Assembly: GCF_007995155.1 (NCBI RefSeq)
Contig: NZ_CP042593.1
Coordinates: forward strand, 4,568,001 to 4,632,000
DNA length: 64,000 nucleotides
Direction: 5' to 3'
Origin: Cytobacillus dafuensis
GTDB lineage: Bacteria; Bacillota; Bacilli; Bacillales; Cytobacillaceae
Position 1 is the stretch's first letter. Each line of letters begins with the position of its first letter. The position numbers and the translations under genes are program-made. The notes beneath the pieces were generated by a model. That model saw only the letters and a list, made by a program, of their open reading frames with translations, did not search any database and was not told the origin of the DNA. Below are positions 49,838 to 59,703 of this stretch, piece after piece.

Positions 49838-51151
49838 TTATGCATTCATATCAGAAACAAAGCTTCTTTCTTGAGCAGCCGTTTCATCCATATCATGAAT
49901 TCGTTCAATATCAGCACCTAAAGCAGCAAGCTTCTCGTGGAAGTCCACATATCCGCGGTCAAGATGCTTTAATTCTGTTACTCGTGTCACTCCGTCTGCA
50001 ACCAATCCAGAAAGAATGAGTGCAGCTGCTGCGCGTAAATCTGTAGCTCCTACCTCTGCTCCCTGAAGGTTGGAAGGACCATTCATAATCACAGAACGAC
50101 CTTCAATCTTAATATCGGCATTCATACGGCGGAATTCCTCTACATGCATGAAGCGATTTTCAAATACAGTTTCAGTAATGACACTCGTACCGTTCGCATG
50201 CAGTAATAAAGCCATCATCTGTGATTGCATGTCTGTCGGGAAGCCTGGATGTGGCATCGTTTTAATATCAACTGCCTTTAGCTTCTTAGGTCCTAATACA
50301 CGAATCCCATCTGCTTCTTCAATAAACGTAACACCCATTTCTTCCATTTTTGCAATTAAGGAAGTGGAATGCTCAGGAACTGCACCTTTTACAAGTACAT
50401 CGCCGCCTGTAATAGCAGCTGCAACCATAAAAGTACCCGCTTCAATTCGGTCTGGAATAATATGATGCTCTGTTCCAAATAATTGATCGACACCTTCTAT
50501 TTTGATTGTACCTGTACCAGCGCCTTTTACTTTTGCACCCATTTTATTTAGGAAATTTGCTAAGTCTACAATTTCAGGTTCTTTCGCTACGTTTTCTAAA
50601 ATGGTTGTTCCTTTTGCAAGGGTAGCAGCCATCATAATATTTTCCGTTGCACCAACGCTTGGGAAGTCAAGATATATTTTTGCCCCATATAAGCGGCCAT
50701 TAGCTGCCTCAGCTTCAATAAACCCATTTCCAACCTTAACTGTAGCACCCATCGCTTCAAAGCCTTTTAAATGCTGATCAATTGGGCGAGATCCAATAGC
50801 ACAACCGCCAGGCAATGCTACACGGGCACGGCCATTCCTAGCGAGCAGTGACCCCATTACTAAAACGGAAGCACGCATTTTACGAACATATTCAAAAGGT
50901 GCTTCTTCCCTTAACTCTCGAGATGCATTTACAGTTACTTCGTTATTTTTAAACTCTACTTCTGCGTTTAAATAGCGTAAAACTTCATTGATGGTGTATA
51001 CATCGGAGAGTGTCGGTACATCACGAATTACGCTTTTGCCATCACTTGCTAATAGTGTTGCGGCGATAACTGGTAAGACAGCGTTCTTTGCTCCTTCTAC
51101 TTTTACAATACCGCTTAGCCTTTTTCCGCCGCGGACGATGATTTTTTCCAA
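49838..51151 (-). CDS. murAA: UDP-N-acetylglucosamine 1-carboxyvinyltransferase MurAA
   Basis: A 437-residue enzyme that transfers enolpyruvate from PEP to UDP-GlcNAc, the first committed step of peptidoglycan precursor synthesis. Catalytic Cys117 in [20 protein letters not shown], the residue targeted by fosfomycin, is present. Other signatures: [16 protein letters not shown] near the N-terminus, [17 protein letters not shown], and [16 protein letters not shown]. The neighbours spoIID and ywmB identify it as the murAA copy, not murAB. ATG start; TTGGGGAAT-like spacing suggests a GGAGGGG site upstream. Probably cotranscribed with ywmB, 33 bp upstream. Confidence 0.97.
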   Translation of the reverse strand: MEKIIVRGGKRLSGIVKVEGAKNAVLPVIAATLLASDGKSVIRDVPTLSDVYTINEVLRYLNAEVEFKNNEVTVNASRELREEAPFEYVRKMRASVLVMGSLLARNGRARVALPGGCAIGSRPIDQHLKGFEAMGATVKVGNGFIEAEAANGRLYGAKIYLDFPSVGATENIMMAATLAKGTTILENVAKEPEIVDLANFLNKMGAKVKGAGTGTIKIEGVDQLFGTEHHIIPDRIEAGTFMVAAAITGGDVLVKGAVPEHSTSLIAKMEEMGVTFIEEADGIRVLGPKKLKAVDIKTMPHPGFPTDMQSQMMALLLHANGTSVITETVFENRFMHVEEFRRMNADIKIEGRSVIMNGPSNLQGAEVGATDLRAAAALILSGLVADGVTRVTELKHLDRGYVDFHEKLAALGADIERIHDMDETAAQERSFVSDMNA

Positions 51152-51184
51152 AATGTATTCCCCTCCGCGTCCATTTTCTCTATA

Positions 51185-51928
51185 TTAATATTCAATCGTT
51201 ATGATGGGTGTGCCAACTACAAGGGTAGTCTCCCCGCCCAATCCTTGATTTCTAATTGCAATTTGCAAATTCATATCCTTGCCTTTCGTTGCAATGGATT
51301 TATCAAACATGGTTGAATAAGCCGATGTGGAAATGAAATTCCCCTCACTTAAAGCTTCAACTTCTTCTGCATTAAAGGCTGTCAATAAATTTTCCATTTC
51401 ATTAGACAAAGTCTTTTCAATTCTATCATTGAATTCGCCTTTTAAACAAGAGAAAAATGTGGCATTTCCACGAAAAATGTCAGAAATTCTGCTTTCCAAT
51501 TGCTTTGATATCTTTTGCTCTACTTTTTCTTGCCAACCTTTACCTTTAACCTCATAAATGACATACGTCTGAACTTGACCGTTTATGGGGGTCGTAAGAA
51601 TTTTTATTGTTTCACTTTGGGCATTAGAGTTTAAAACAGCCACTGTTTCCAAATGTTTCTCGTATGACTTACTCGTCCATTCCCAATTATAAAATTGTTG
51701 TTTTAAATCCTCTGTTAAGTTCTGAACCTGCTCAAGGCTTTCGACATTTTCCATTTTTTCTCTTGCATGTAAAGACCATTCAGTGATCAAAATATTTTCG
51801 TCTTGTAAAATGGAGGCTAACGCCAAGAGGTCAAGCTCTCCTTCTGCTACAGTCGTTTTATTTCCAATGTTTATTATCACTAAACCGGTTATTCCAATAA
51901 TTAACAAAATTAATTTTGTGGTCTTCAT
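51185..51928 (-). CDS. ywmB: YwmB family exported protein
   Basis: A 247-residue protein. Start chosen at the ATG at 51928 (MKTTKLILLIIGITGLVIIN), with AGGGAGAGG upstream; an extended frame lacks such a site. N-terminal signal or anchor of about 20 residues, then a soluble alpha/beta domain (EWSLHAREKMENVESLEQVQ, TAFNAEEVEALSEGNFISTS, NLQIAIRNQGLGGETTLVVG). It matches YwmB by its place between ywzB and murAA. The family has a TATA-box-binding-protein-like fold; its function is unknown. Confidence 0.88.
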   Translation of the reverse strand: MKTTKLILLIIGITGLVIINIGNKTTVAEGELDLLALASILQDENILITEWSLHAREKMENVESLEQVQNLTEDLKQQFYNWEWTSKSYEKHLETVAVLNSNAQSETIKILTTPINGQVQTYVIYEVKGKGWQEKVEQKISKQLESRISDIFRGNATFFSCLKGEFNDRIEKTLSNEMENLLTAFNAEEVEALSEGNFISTSAYSTMFDKSIATKGKDMNLQIAIRNQGLGGETTLVVGTPIITIEY

Positions 51929-52243
51929 ATCTGCTTCCTCTCCCTTAGTACCATTGTTACCAAGGAGAAGAAGAGCATACTTGGGAAATGTCGTCACTTT
52001 TTGACAATAAGAAATACACAAGGCGTCACTCAGTATTGAACACAGACTATAACCCTCACTGCTTTATTATATTCACAAACGTAATATTTGGGATTATTTA
52101 TCTCTATTCATTAATTGGAAGCACACCAAATAGAATTGTACTCAATTACCAAGTGAATGAAAACATGTACGAAGACCTATATTTGCTAGTTTTCGGATAT
52201 TTTCTCGTTTTTTTGAAACTCGTGAAAAACCGTTTCTAAATTG
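51929..52243. other. Intergenic region between ywzB and ywmB
   Basis: About 315 bp with long AT-rich tracts. No ribosome binding site-linked ORF, repeat or hairpin terminator is apparent. Confidence 0.5.
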
Positions 52244-52489
52244 TTAAAGAATGGTTTGTAAAATAAGGGGCAGCTGCTTTGACCATAAAAGGTAATCAAG
52301 GAAAAAATTACTTACTGTCGACCCGATTGCAATCGATAATAATATGTAGAGTACCCTTGCTTGAATTACATGGTTAGGACGCAAAATCTGATCAATACGC
52401 AGTGCCTGAAGTGCCCACCAAGAAAGTGCAATAAAAACTAAGTGTGAAATAATACTAAGTAAGGCCTGCTGTCCAAATCCTGAAATCAT
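52244..52489 (-). CDS. ywzB: YwzB/DUF1146 small membrane protein
   Basis: An 81-residue protein with two membrane helices (about residues 9-28, SIISHLVFIALSWWALQALR, and 46-66, VLYILLSIAIGSTVSNFFLD) separated by a polar loop DQILRPNHVIQ. Length and pattern fit DUF1146. The order ywzB-ywmB-murAA-spoIID is that of B. subtilis. ATG start behind GAAGGGAG. The function is unknown. Confidence 0.9.
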   Translation of the reverse strand: MISGFGQQALLSIISHLVFIALSWWALQALRIDQILRPNHVIQARVLYILLSIAIGSTVSNFFLDYLLWSKQLPLILQTIL

Positions 52490-52740
52490 GAATACAAACT
52501 CCCTTCATAAATCACCGCCAATTTTTTTACAATCCGCCTTTAATATTAGCATTAATTTCCCTTTAAGAATAGGAATTACTCTTGCAAGAGCGATGAAAGA
52601 TAAGAAAATTGTGATTGATTACTGTGAGTAGGGTAAAATTGAATTAACGGACTTCGATTGCACAAGTTCGTAACTGATGTACTCGGAAATTAGAGTGGTG
52701 GGAAACCATCAATACTGATTGATGACCAAGGATCTCTAAA
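52490..52740. other. Intergenic stretch upstream of the 52-bp array
   Basis: No gene. The last 60 bp (ATCAATACTGATTGATGACC region) may be a degenerate start of the repeat array. Confidence 0.45.
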
Positions 52741-53020
52741 TCTCGGTGAGAGGGGCACCATTAACCCGGTTTGGTTACCGGAGTTCTCAAATTTTCGGCG
52801 AGACGGGCACCATTAACCCAGTTTGATTACCGGGGTTCTCAAAATCTCGGCGAGACGGGCATCAATAACCCGGTTTGGTTACCGGGGTTCTCGAAATCTC
52901 GGCGAGACGGGCATCAATAACCCGGTTTGGTTACCGGGGTTCTCGAAATTTCGGCGAGACGGGCACCATTAACCCGGTTTGGTTACCGGTGTCCTCGAAG
53001 TTTCGGCGGGGCAGACACCA
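52741..53020. repeat. Tandem array with 52-bp period
   Basis: GGGCA recurs at 52753, 52805, 52857, 52909 and 52961 with a degenerate sixth near 53013, an exact 52-bp period. Units read GGCGAGACGGGCACCATTAA, CCCGGTTTGGTTACCGG, GGTTCTCGAAAT. ACCCGGT/ACCGGGG and TCTCG/CGAGA arms give two possible hairpins per unit. A through-running plus-strand frame has no ribosome binding site. 53021-53315 shows no gene. Confidence 0.94.
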
Positions 53021-53315
53021 ATTCCTTTGTTTAATAACTGTTCGTCATGAAAAACATGGCCAGGATTGAGTTAATAAAGTTCTTTGAAGACAGGTGATTT
53101 TAACTAGTTAATAGTTTTACTTTAGTCCTATAAGGACAAAAATACAGCAGTTTCACAAGTCCCAGGCTCTATACGCTGTTGATGGCTTCCTAGGATATCA
53201 AAGTAAGAAACTAAACTCCAAGTACAGAAAGCAATCCCTTTTTATCTCAAAAATAATAAAAAGCTCATTTCAGCAAGCTGAAACTTCAAGGAATCAGTTA
53301 AAAGACTTATTTCCT

Positions 53316-53356
53316 AAAAAAAACGACCTATCCGTAATCACGGATAGATCGTTTTA
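53316..53356. terminator. Terminator of the nuo operon
   Basis: AAAACGA-c-CTATCCGT / ACGGATAG-a-TCGTTTT with a 4-nt loop, 75 bp beyond the nuoN stop. Confidence 0.93.
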
Positions 53357-53431
53357 TTCCCCCATCGAAAGAGCCTGATTAAATTATTTATCCTTACCCC
53401 TTTTAAAGCCTTTTCCCCTGTAATACTCCTC

Positions 53432-54949
53432 CTACTGGAAGAAGTCACTAAATGAATGAAAGTTTTCGTGTAAGAAATCAAATGCAATACTTGGTGCTAC
53501 CCCAAAGAGAATGGTTGCAAATACACAGACACCAATCACAACACCAAGGCCGATCGGCAGTTTAATTTTCTCTTGCTCAGCTGCTGGTCTAAAGAACATT
53601 TGGACCATAATGCCGAAATAGTAGAAATAAGATACGACTGTTGTCGCGATCATGATCGACACTAATACATAATGGGCTGGCTGTACAGCTAATGCCCCCA
53701 TAAAGATATTTAGTTTTCCAATAAAGCCCGCTGTTCCTGGAATTCCTGCCAAGCTTAGGATGAATATCGCCATCGCGAGCGCAAGAATAGGTGCTCTTCG
53801 ATATAGACCAGCAAACTGCGAAATATCCTCAGAGCCTGTTTTTTGCGTGATCAGCTGAATGATCGCAAATGCGCCAAGGTTCATAAACAAGTATGCTCCT
53901 AGATAAAACCAAAGCGTATCAAACATAAATGCGGACATAGATGCCAATACAACGAGAAGGTATCCAGCTTGAGCGATACTTGAATAGGCGAATAATCGTT
54001 TAATATTTTTCTGCCTTAATGCAATGACATTCCCGATAATCATCGTTGCCGCTGCTAGGAAAGCAATGTAATCCTGAACCTTTATTAAAAGCGGCATTGA
54101 ATTTGGCAAATCGGAAGATGGTGTGGTGAAGAAAACGACCATCATAATACGAACAATAATGATAAATCCTGCTGTTTTTGAAACAACACTCAAAAAGGCA
54201 GTAACAGGTGTTGGTGCCCCTTGATACACATCAGGTGCCCACATATGAAACGGTGCCGTTGCCAGCTTAAATGACAAACCGACAAGAATCATAAATAAAG
54301 CAAGACCCATCAAATAAATATGCTGAATATTCGTAAGTGCTAGTAAGCCGTGAGCCATATCAAGTAGATTCGTCGTTCCTGTAATTCCATAAACATAGCT
54401 CATCCCAAATAAGGTAATCGCTGTCGAAATCCCGCCATTAATGACATACTTCATGGATGCTTCATTAGATTGAAGGTTTTTCTTCCGTATTCCAGCGAGA
54501 ATATAGGACGAAATGGAAAGAAGCTCAAGGCCAACGAACAGTGTAATTAAATCGCCGCTAGAAGACATCATCATCGCGCCAAGTAAAGCAGCTAAGAAAA
54601 GATAGTAGAATTCTCCTCTATACTCCGTTATCCCTTCCTGCGGCTCATAGCTTATCGCAAGAAGCATGACAAATGCAGCTCCAATTAGCAATAACAGCTT
54701 GAATGCCTTTGCAAATGAATCCAATCTGAAAGTATCATATAGGATTGATTCTGGGCCATGTCCAAGCAAGCTCATTAACGAAGCGATGGCTGCCAATATA
54801 CCAGTAAAACCGATCCAGCCAAGAACCTTTCTATTCACTGACTTCGGCATAAATAAATCTAATAAAGAAAGTAATGTTGCTACACCTAGGATGATGAACT
54901 CAGGTGTCATGATGCTCCATTTATACGATAATAATGTTTCGAGATCCAT
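53432..54949 (-). CDS. nuoN: NADH-quinone oxidoreductase subunit N
   Basis: A 505-residue Mrp-antiporter-like membrane subunit of complex I with about 14 helices. Key segment FVGLELLSISSYILAG carries the conserved Glu; ASMKYVINGGISTAITLFGM the conserved Lys; APFHMWAPDVYQGAPTPVTA the family signature; RLFAYSSIAQAGYLLV the second Lys region. One of three proton-pumping antiporter-type subunits. It starts 6 bp after the nuoM stop and is the last gene of the operon. Confidence 0.97.
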   Translation of the reverse strand: MDLETLLSYKWSIMTPEFIILGVATLLSLLDLFMPKSVNRKVLGWIGFTGILAAIASLMSLLGHGPESILYDTFRLDSFAKAFKLLLLIGAAFVMLLAISYEPQEGITEYRGEFYYLFLAALLGAMMMSSSGDLITLFVGLELLSISSYILAGIRKKNLQSNEASMKYVINGGISTAITLFGMSYVYGITGTTNLLDMAHGLLALTNIQHIYLMGLALFMILVGLSFKLATAPFHMWAPDVYQGAPTPVTAFLSVVSKTAGFIIIVRIMMVVFFTTPSSDLPNSMPLLIKVQDYIAFLAAATMIIGNVIALRQKNIKRLFAYSSIAQAGYLLVVLASMSAFMFDTLWFYLGAYLFMNLGAFAIIQLITQKTGSEDISQFAGLYRRAPILALAMAIFILSLAGIPGTAGFIGKLNIFMGALAVQPAHYVLVSIMIATTVVSYFYYFGIMVQMFFRPAAEQEKIKLPIGLGVVIGVCVFATILFGVAPSIAFDFLHENFHSFSDFFQ

Positions 54950-54955
54950 CCTTCA

Positions 54956-56467
54956 TCACCCTCCAATCTTAAAGATAATAGTTTCAATTGTTGAATTCAG
55001 CGGTTCACTTAAGACACTTGGGTATACACCAATCAAAACAATGATTCCTAATAAAACTACCGCCGGAACCCATTCCTGCTTGCGAATATCCGTTACACCG
55101 TCAAACTCACGATGCGCTTTTCCATACGTAATACCTAAAACGGCTCGAAGCAGGTAAACAGCTGTTAAAATAATACCCAGTGCCCCAACTGCAGCCAAAA
55201 TCGGCATTTCCTTAAATAAACCAAGGAAGGCCATAAATTCACTAACAAACCCTGACATGCCTGGCATTCCTAGTGATGCCATTGCCCCTGCAAGCAAAAA
55301 GCCAGCTGTAATCGGCATCCCCTTTGCCAAGCCTCCAAGGTTCTTAATATTGGATGTATCCAGACGCTCATAAAATACACCAACAAGGAAGAATAGAAGA
55401 GCTGCGATCAAACCATGTGACACCACTTGGAAAATAGCTCCTTGTATTCCCGCCTCATTCATAGCGCCAAGCCCAATTAAGACGATCCCCATGTGGGAAA
55501 TGGATGAGTAAGCAAGAACCATTTTGAAATCTTTTTGAATCAATGCAAGGAATGCTCCGTAAAGCAAATTCACGACCCCTAGGACTGCAATTATGACAGC
55601 TAAGTCCTGGAATTGCTCTGGGAAAATCCCCATTCCGAAACGGATAATTCCGTAAGCACCAATTTTTAATAAAATCCCTGCGTGAAGCATAACGACAGAT
55701 GGTGGCGCCTGTACGTGAACTCGGACCATCCAGCTATGCAATGGGAAAATTGGAAGCTTCACCCCAAAAGCAATTAACATTGCAATGAGCAAGCCCATTT
55801 TTGTCCCTGAAGAAAAGAGTATATTTTGACTGTCAGCTGCTAAAATGGAAGCAAGTGCGCTAATATTAGATGTCCCTGTACGGGCAAATAGCACCATGAT
55901 CACAATCAGAAGTACTGCTGATCCTAAACCGTTATAAATTAAGAAGCTAAATGCAGCCTTTTCCTTTTCAAAATATCCCCACTTTCCAATAAGGAAGAAT
56001 GTCGGAATAAGTGTAATTTCGAAAAAGATGAAGAATAAGATTAAATTTTCAGCAGTAAATACTCCAAGCATCCCTACTTCAAGAAGAAGGAATAACATGA
56101 AATAACCCTTCCATTCTTTTTTAATATACATGGAAGCAATGGCTGCTAGAGTTGAAAGGATCGCCGTTAATACAATCATGATGAGGGAAAAACCGTCTAC
56201 CCCTAGCTCATAATTAATAGAAAACAAGTCTCCTAGTCTGTTCGGATCACCGAATTGAACCCAGCGTACATTTTCACTTAATTCTTCCAAAGATGCCCCA
56301 GACCGATACTGAAAAAAGGCTACAAGTGACAAAATCAAAGCAGGAAGAGTCGCTAAGAATCCAACTGTTTTGATGACAGATTCCTTCGTATTCGGTATAA
56401 AGGATAATACTAAAACACCAAGCAGAGGGGAGAAAACTAAAAAGGTTAGAAAGTAGTCAAAGTTCAT
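54956..56467 (-). CDS. nuoM: NADH-quinone oxidoreductase subunit M
   Basis: A 503-residue antiporter-type membrane subunit with about 14 helices. FFIFFEITLIPTFFLIGKWG holds the conserved Glu, FGVKLPIFPLHSWMVRVHVQ the conserved Lys and the HSW signature, and KMVLAYSSISHMGIVLIG the second pumping centre. Overlaps the nuoL stop by 4 bp (ATGA), indicating translational coupling. Confidence 0.97.
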   Translation of the reverse strand: MNFDYFLTFLVFSPLLGVLVLSFIPNTKESVIKTVGFLATLPALILSLVAFFQYRSGASLEELSENVRWVQFGDPNRLGDLFSINYELGVDGFSLIMIVLTAILSTLAAIASMYIKKEWKGYFMLFLLLEVGMLGVFTAENLILFFIFFEITLIPTFFLIGKWGYFEKEKAAFSFLIYNGLGSAVLLIVIMVLFARTGTSNISALASILAADSQNILFSSGTKMGLLIAMLIAFGVKLPIFPLHSWMVRVHVQAPPSVVMLHAGILLKIGAYGIIRFGMGIFPEQFQDLAVIIAVLGVVNLLYGAFLALIQKDFKMVLAYSSISHMGIVLIGLGAMNEAGIQGAIFQVVSHGLIAALLFFLVGVFYERLDTSNIKNLGGLAKGMPITAGFLLAGAMASLGMPGMSGFVSEFMAFLGLFKEMPILAAVGALGIILTAVYLLRAVLGITYGKAHREFDGVTDIRKQEWVPAVVLLGIIVLIGVYPSVLSEPLNSTIETIIFKIGG

Positions 56468-58323
56468 TTCAAATACCCCCCTGTTACGGCAAATACAACA
56501 ATTAAAATGGCTAAGCCGACAAAAGCAACCGTTCCATATCTTTGAATTTGGCCATCATGGAACTTCGAACCTAATCCGCCAAAGCCAGATACAGCTCCTG
56601 ATACCCCTTTTACAAGCCCTTCAACAATGAAGCTCTCGATGTAGTGAAGGAGTAAACTAAAGAATTTCATCACCTTTACTACTGTCAGCTCGTAAAATTC
56701 ATCAATATAGTATTTGTTATATAAAATATTGTACATCGTTTGTGCGCCAAGCCAGTCGCGTGATAAAGAACGCTTGCCATAAATCAGCCAAGCAAGGTAG
56801 ATTCCTAGCAGCGAAACGGCCGTTGCTACAATCATAATCCATGATGGACCTTCAATATGACCGTGTCCAAGAGCAGCATTGCCTTCTGTTAACCAGTCCC
56901 CAAGATATGTTCCGAACCATGGTGTATTCACGTAGCCAGCTACAACAGCTAGAATAGCGAGAATAACCATCGGAACCGTCATCACGCTTGGTGACTCCTT
57001 TACATGGCTCATATCCGAGCGGGATTCCCCTGAGAAAACCATAAAGAATAAACGGAACATATAAAATGCCGTAAAAAATGCTGCGATAACAGCGAGCCAG
57101 AATAACACCGTATTCCCATGTGCCCATGCTGCAATTAAGATTTCATCTTTACTAAAGAATCCAGAAAATAAAGGTACACCGCTAATCGCCAATGTTCCAA
57201 TTAAGAACAATGGACCTGTCACACGAAGCTTCTTCCATAATCCGCCCATTTTCTCAATATCCTGTGTATGAACAGCATGGATAACACTTCCTGCAGCAAG
57301 GAATAGCAATGCCTTAAAGAAAGCGTGTGTCATTAAATGGAACACACCAGCTACATAACCAGCAGATCCGAGCGCGAGCATCATATAACCAAGCTGACTG
57401 ACTGTTGAGTATGCTAGTACTCTTTTAATATCTGTTTGGACTAGACCAATGCTTGCTGCGAAAATAGCTGTAATGGCACCAATGGTCGCAACTGTCATCA
57501 ACGCGGTTTCACTAGCTGCGAATAGAGGGAACAGTGCCGCCACTAAATAAACCCCAGCTGCAACCATTGTTGCGGCGTGGATTAAGGCTGAAACTGGAGT
57601 TGGTCCCTCCATTGCATCTGGCAACCATGTATGTAGTGGAAATTGACCAGACTTCCCAACAGCTCCAATAAATATTAAAATAGCTGTCAATGTAATCATT
57701 GTTGATGAAACAGCTCCAGCTGCTACAGCTGCAAAGATTTCATCATATTCAAAGCTGCCAACCTGCCAGAATAAGAGAATCATTCCGATTAAAAGGCCCA
57801 CATCCCCAATACGCGTCATGATAAACGCCTTTTTAGCAGCCTTTTTCGCTTCTTCCTTATAAAAGTAGAAACCAATCAATAGGAATGAACCTAAACCGAC
57901 AAGCTCCCAGAAAATATATGTTTGCAATAGATTAGGTGATAGAACAAGCCCTAGCATTGCAAAGGTAAATAAACCTAAATAAGCATAGTAAACATGGAAT
58001 CGATCATCCCCGTGCATATATCCTTTTGAATATGTATGTACAAGGAAGCTGACGAGTGAAACAATTACAAGCATTAATGCATTTAATTGATTTACTTCAA
58101 AACCCGCTGTTAACTGAATATCCCCGATCGTCAGCCAAACAGCCTCTGTCTTATGCGTTGGCGAAGAAAACCTTTCGAATAACACCAACAAGGAGTAGAC
58201 AAATGATGCAAGCGAAAGCAAAATTCCTATGTAAGCACTCGCATCTTTAAGCCGTTTGCCGAAAAAGATAAGGAATAAAAATGATAAAAGCGGGAAAAGC
58301 GGTATGATCCATGCATTCTCCAT
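56464..58323 (-). CDS. nuoL: NADH-quinone oxidoreductase subunit L
   Basis: A 619-residue antiporter-type membrane subunit, the distal pump with the long lateral helix at its C-terminus. Start chosen at the ATG at 58323 (MENAWIIPLFPLL), though a TTG 3 bp upstream is better spaced from AAAGGGG. Signatures: YIFWELVGLGSFLLIGFYFY, GKSGQFPLHTWLPDAMEGPT and RVLAYSTVSQLGYMMLALG. A 91-bp gap separates it from nuoK, the only notable gap besides nuoI-nuoH. The usual length of about 613 residues is matched. Confidence 0.96.
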   Translation of the reverse strand: MENAWIIPLFPLLSFLFLIFFGKRLKDASAYIGILLSLASFVYSLLVLFERFSSPTHKTEAVWLTIGDIQLTAGFEVNQLNALMLVIVSLVSFLVHTYSKGYMHGDDRFHVYYAYLGLFTFAMLGLVLSPNLLQTYIFWELVGLGSFLLIGFYFYKEEAKKAAKKAFIMTRIGDVGLLIGMILLFWQVGSFEYDEIFAAVAAGAVSSTMITLTAILIFIGAVGKSGQFPLHTWLPDAMEGPTPVSALIHAATMVAAGVYLVAALFPLFAASETALMTVATIGAITAIFAASIGLVQTDIKRVLAYSTVSQLGYMMLALGSAGYVAGVFHLMTHAFFKALLFLAAGSVIHAVHTQDIEKMGGLWKKLRVTGPLFLIGTLAISGVPLFSGFFSKDEILIAAWAHGNTVLFWLAVIAAFFTAFYMFRLFFMVFSGESRSDMSHVKESPSVMTVPMVILAILAVVAGYVNTPWFGTYLGDWLTEGNAALGHGHIEGPSWIMIVATAVSLLGIYLAWLIYGKRSLSRDWLGAQTMYNILYNKYYIDEFYELTVVKVMKFFSLLLHYIESFIVEGLVKGVSGAVSGFGGLGSKFHDGQIQRYGTVAFVGLAILIVVFAVTGGYLK

Positions 58324-58414
58324 CAATATCACAATCCCCTTTTTTGAACACACTGCCTTAGTTTTTTTATTCTGTTGAATCAGCGTGTTTGATTGAGGCC
58401 AAGTTAGAGAACCT

Positions 58415-58729
58415 CTAGTTTTTCATAGAATTCATTTCATCAATATTAACGGTTTTTCGATTACGATAAAGAGCAATTAAGATCGCTAATCCGACTGCAG
58501 CCTCTGCTGCAGCGACTGTCATGGCAAAAAGGGCGAAGATTTGACCTGTAATCGCAGGCGCAGCACCGTATTTGCTGAAAGCTACTAAGTTAATATTCAC
58601 TGCATTTAGCATGAGCTCAATAGAAATTAAGACAATGACTGTATTTCGTTTTGTTAAAGCGCCGTATAAACCAATACAGAATAATATTAACGCTAGAGCC
58701 AGATAGGCTGAAATGGGAACTGAACTCAT
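58415..58729 (-). CDS. nuoK: NADH-quinone oxidoreductase subunit K
   Basis: A 104-residue, three-helix membrane subunit. Conserved Glu residues in the second and third helices ([20 protein letters not shown] and [24 protein letters not shown] [14 protein letters not shown]) are part of the central proton-conducting axis. The length matches E. coli NuoK (100 residues). The start overlaps the nuoJ stop by 4 bp. Confidence 0.97.
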   Translation of the reverse strand: MSSVPISAYLALALILFCIGLYGALTKRNTVIVLISIELMLNAVNINLVAFSKYGAAPAITGQIFALFAMTVAAAEAAVGLAILIALYRNRKTVNIDEMNSMKN

Positions 58730-59247
58730 TCCTTCTCCGCTCCCTTCTCATCATCCTTCTTCGCTAAAACAATCGCTCCGATAAGAGCAGCTAATAACAA
58801 GACTGAGGTTAATTCAAACGGAATGATATACTTCGAATAAAGGGCCATTCCAATTTGCTCAGTATTATTTTCATGCAATGTATTTGGCACTTGCCCAAAA
58901 TCGAGGTTATAAATTCCGATATAAACTGCAAATCCAAATCCGAGAACACCTAAAAACAGAAGCACCTTGCGTAAGCTACCTGCTTTCGGCTCACTCGTAT
59001 CATCATGGCGGGTAAGCATAATTCCAAATAGCATGATAATTGTAATGGCACCGGAATAAAGTAAGATTTGGACAACTGCAAGGAATTCAGCTGATAGTAA
59101 AACAAAAATTCCCGCAATGCTTATAAATGTAAAAACAAGCGCCACTACCATATGCACGACTTTGGTAAGGTTCAATAAAAGCACTCCGCCCATTACCGCC
59201 ACTATTGCAAGTGACAAAAACGCTAGAAATTCACCTGATAACGTCAT
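58726..59247 (-). CDS. nuoJ: NADH-quinone oxidoreductase subunit J
   Basis: A 173-residue membrane subunit with five predicted helices ([60 protein letters not shown] among them). The [15 protein letters not shown] segment is the family signature and contains the helix that changes shape during turnover. A charged C-terminus ([11 protein letters not shown]) ends the chain. Overlaps nuoI and nuoK by 4 bp each. Confidence 0.96.
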   Translation of the reverse strand: MTLSGEFLAFLSLAIVAVMGGVLLLNLTKVVHMVVALVFTFISIAGIFVLLSAEFLAVVQILLYSGAITIIMLFGIMLTRHDDTSEPKAGSLRKVLLFLGVLGFGFAVYIGIYNLDFGQVPNTLHENNTEQIGMALYSKYIIPFELTSVLLLAALIGAIVLAKKDDEKGAEKE

Positions 59248-59663
59248 GCTTTATTCACCTTCCGTATATTCTCATCATTTTCGTCAAGCCATTCTAGATT
59301 TTTAAATAATTCATCACGGCTGTATTCGGCCAATTCGAAGTTATTTGTCATAATAATCGCTTCTGTTGGACAAACCTCTGTACATAAATCGCATAAAATA
59401 CATATTTCGAAGTTAATGTCATACGTATCAATAATTTTTCCTTTTTTATTCGGGTCTGGATGCTTTTTACCTGTTAACTGAATGCATTCAGTCGGGCAAA
59501 TATTCGCACACTGATTACATACAATACATTTTTCAGGATAAAATTTTTGAATCCCGCGAAACCGATCTGGTAATGGAAGCGGCTCATTCGGGTAATCATA
59601 AGTAACCTTTTTGCGTGTTAAGTTTTTTAGGGTATATGATAAACCTTTCGCTAATCCAAGCAT
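59244..59663 (-). CDS. nuoI: NADH-quinone oxidoreductase subunit I (2x[4Fe-4S])
   Basis: A 139-residue ferredoxin-like subunit carrying clusters N6a and N6b: CIVCNQCANICPTEC (about residues 45-59) and CILCDLCTEVCPTEA (about 84-98), each CxxCxxCxxxCP. It passes electrons toward cluster N2 in NuoB. The N-terminus (LGLAKGLSYTLKNLTRKKVT) lies on the membrane. Shorter than E. coli NuoI (180 residues), as in other Bacillus enzymes. About 40 bp separate it from nuoH. Confidence 0.97.
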   Translation of the reverse strand: MLGLAKGLSYTLKNLTRKKVTYDYPNEPLPLPDRFRGIQKFYPEKCIVCNQCANICPTECIQLTGKKHPDPNKKGKIIDTYDINFEICILCDLCTEVCPTEAIIMTNNFELAEYSRDELFKNLEWLDENDENIRKVNKA

Positions 59664-59703
59664 GTTTTTTCACCCCTTGTTTTCAAATGATCAAATTGCT
59701 TAT

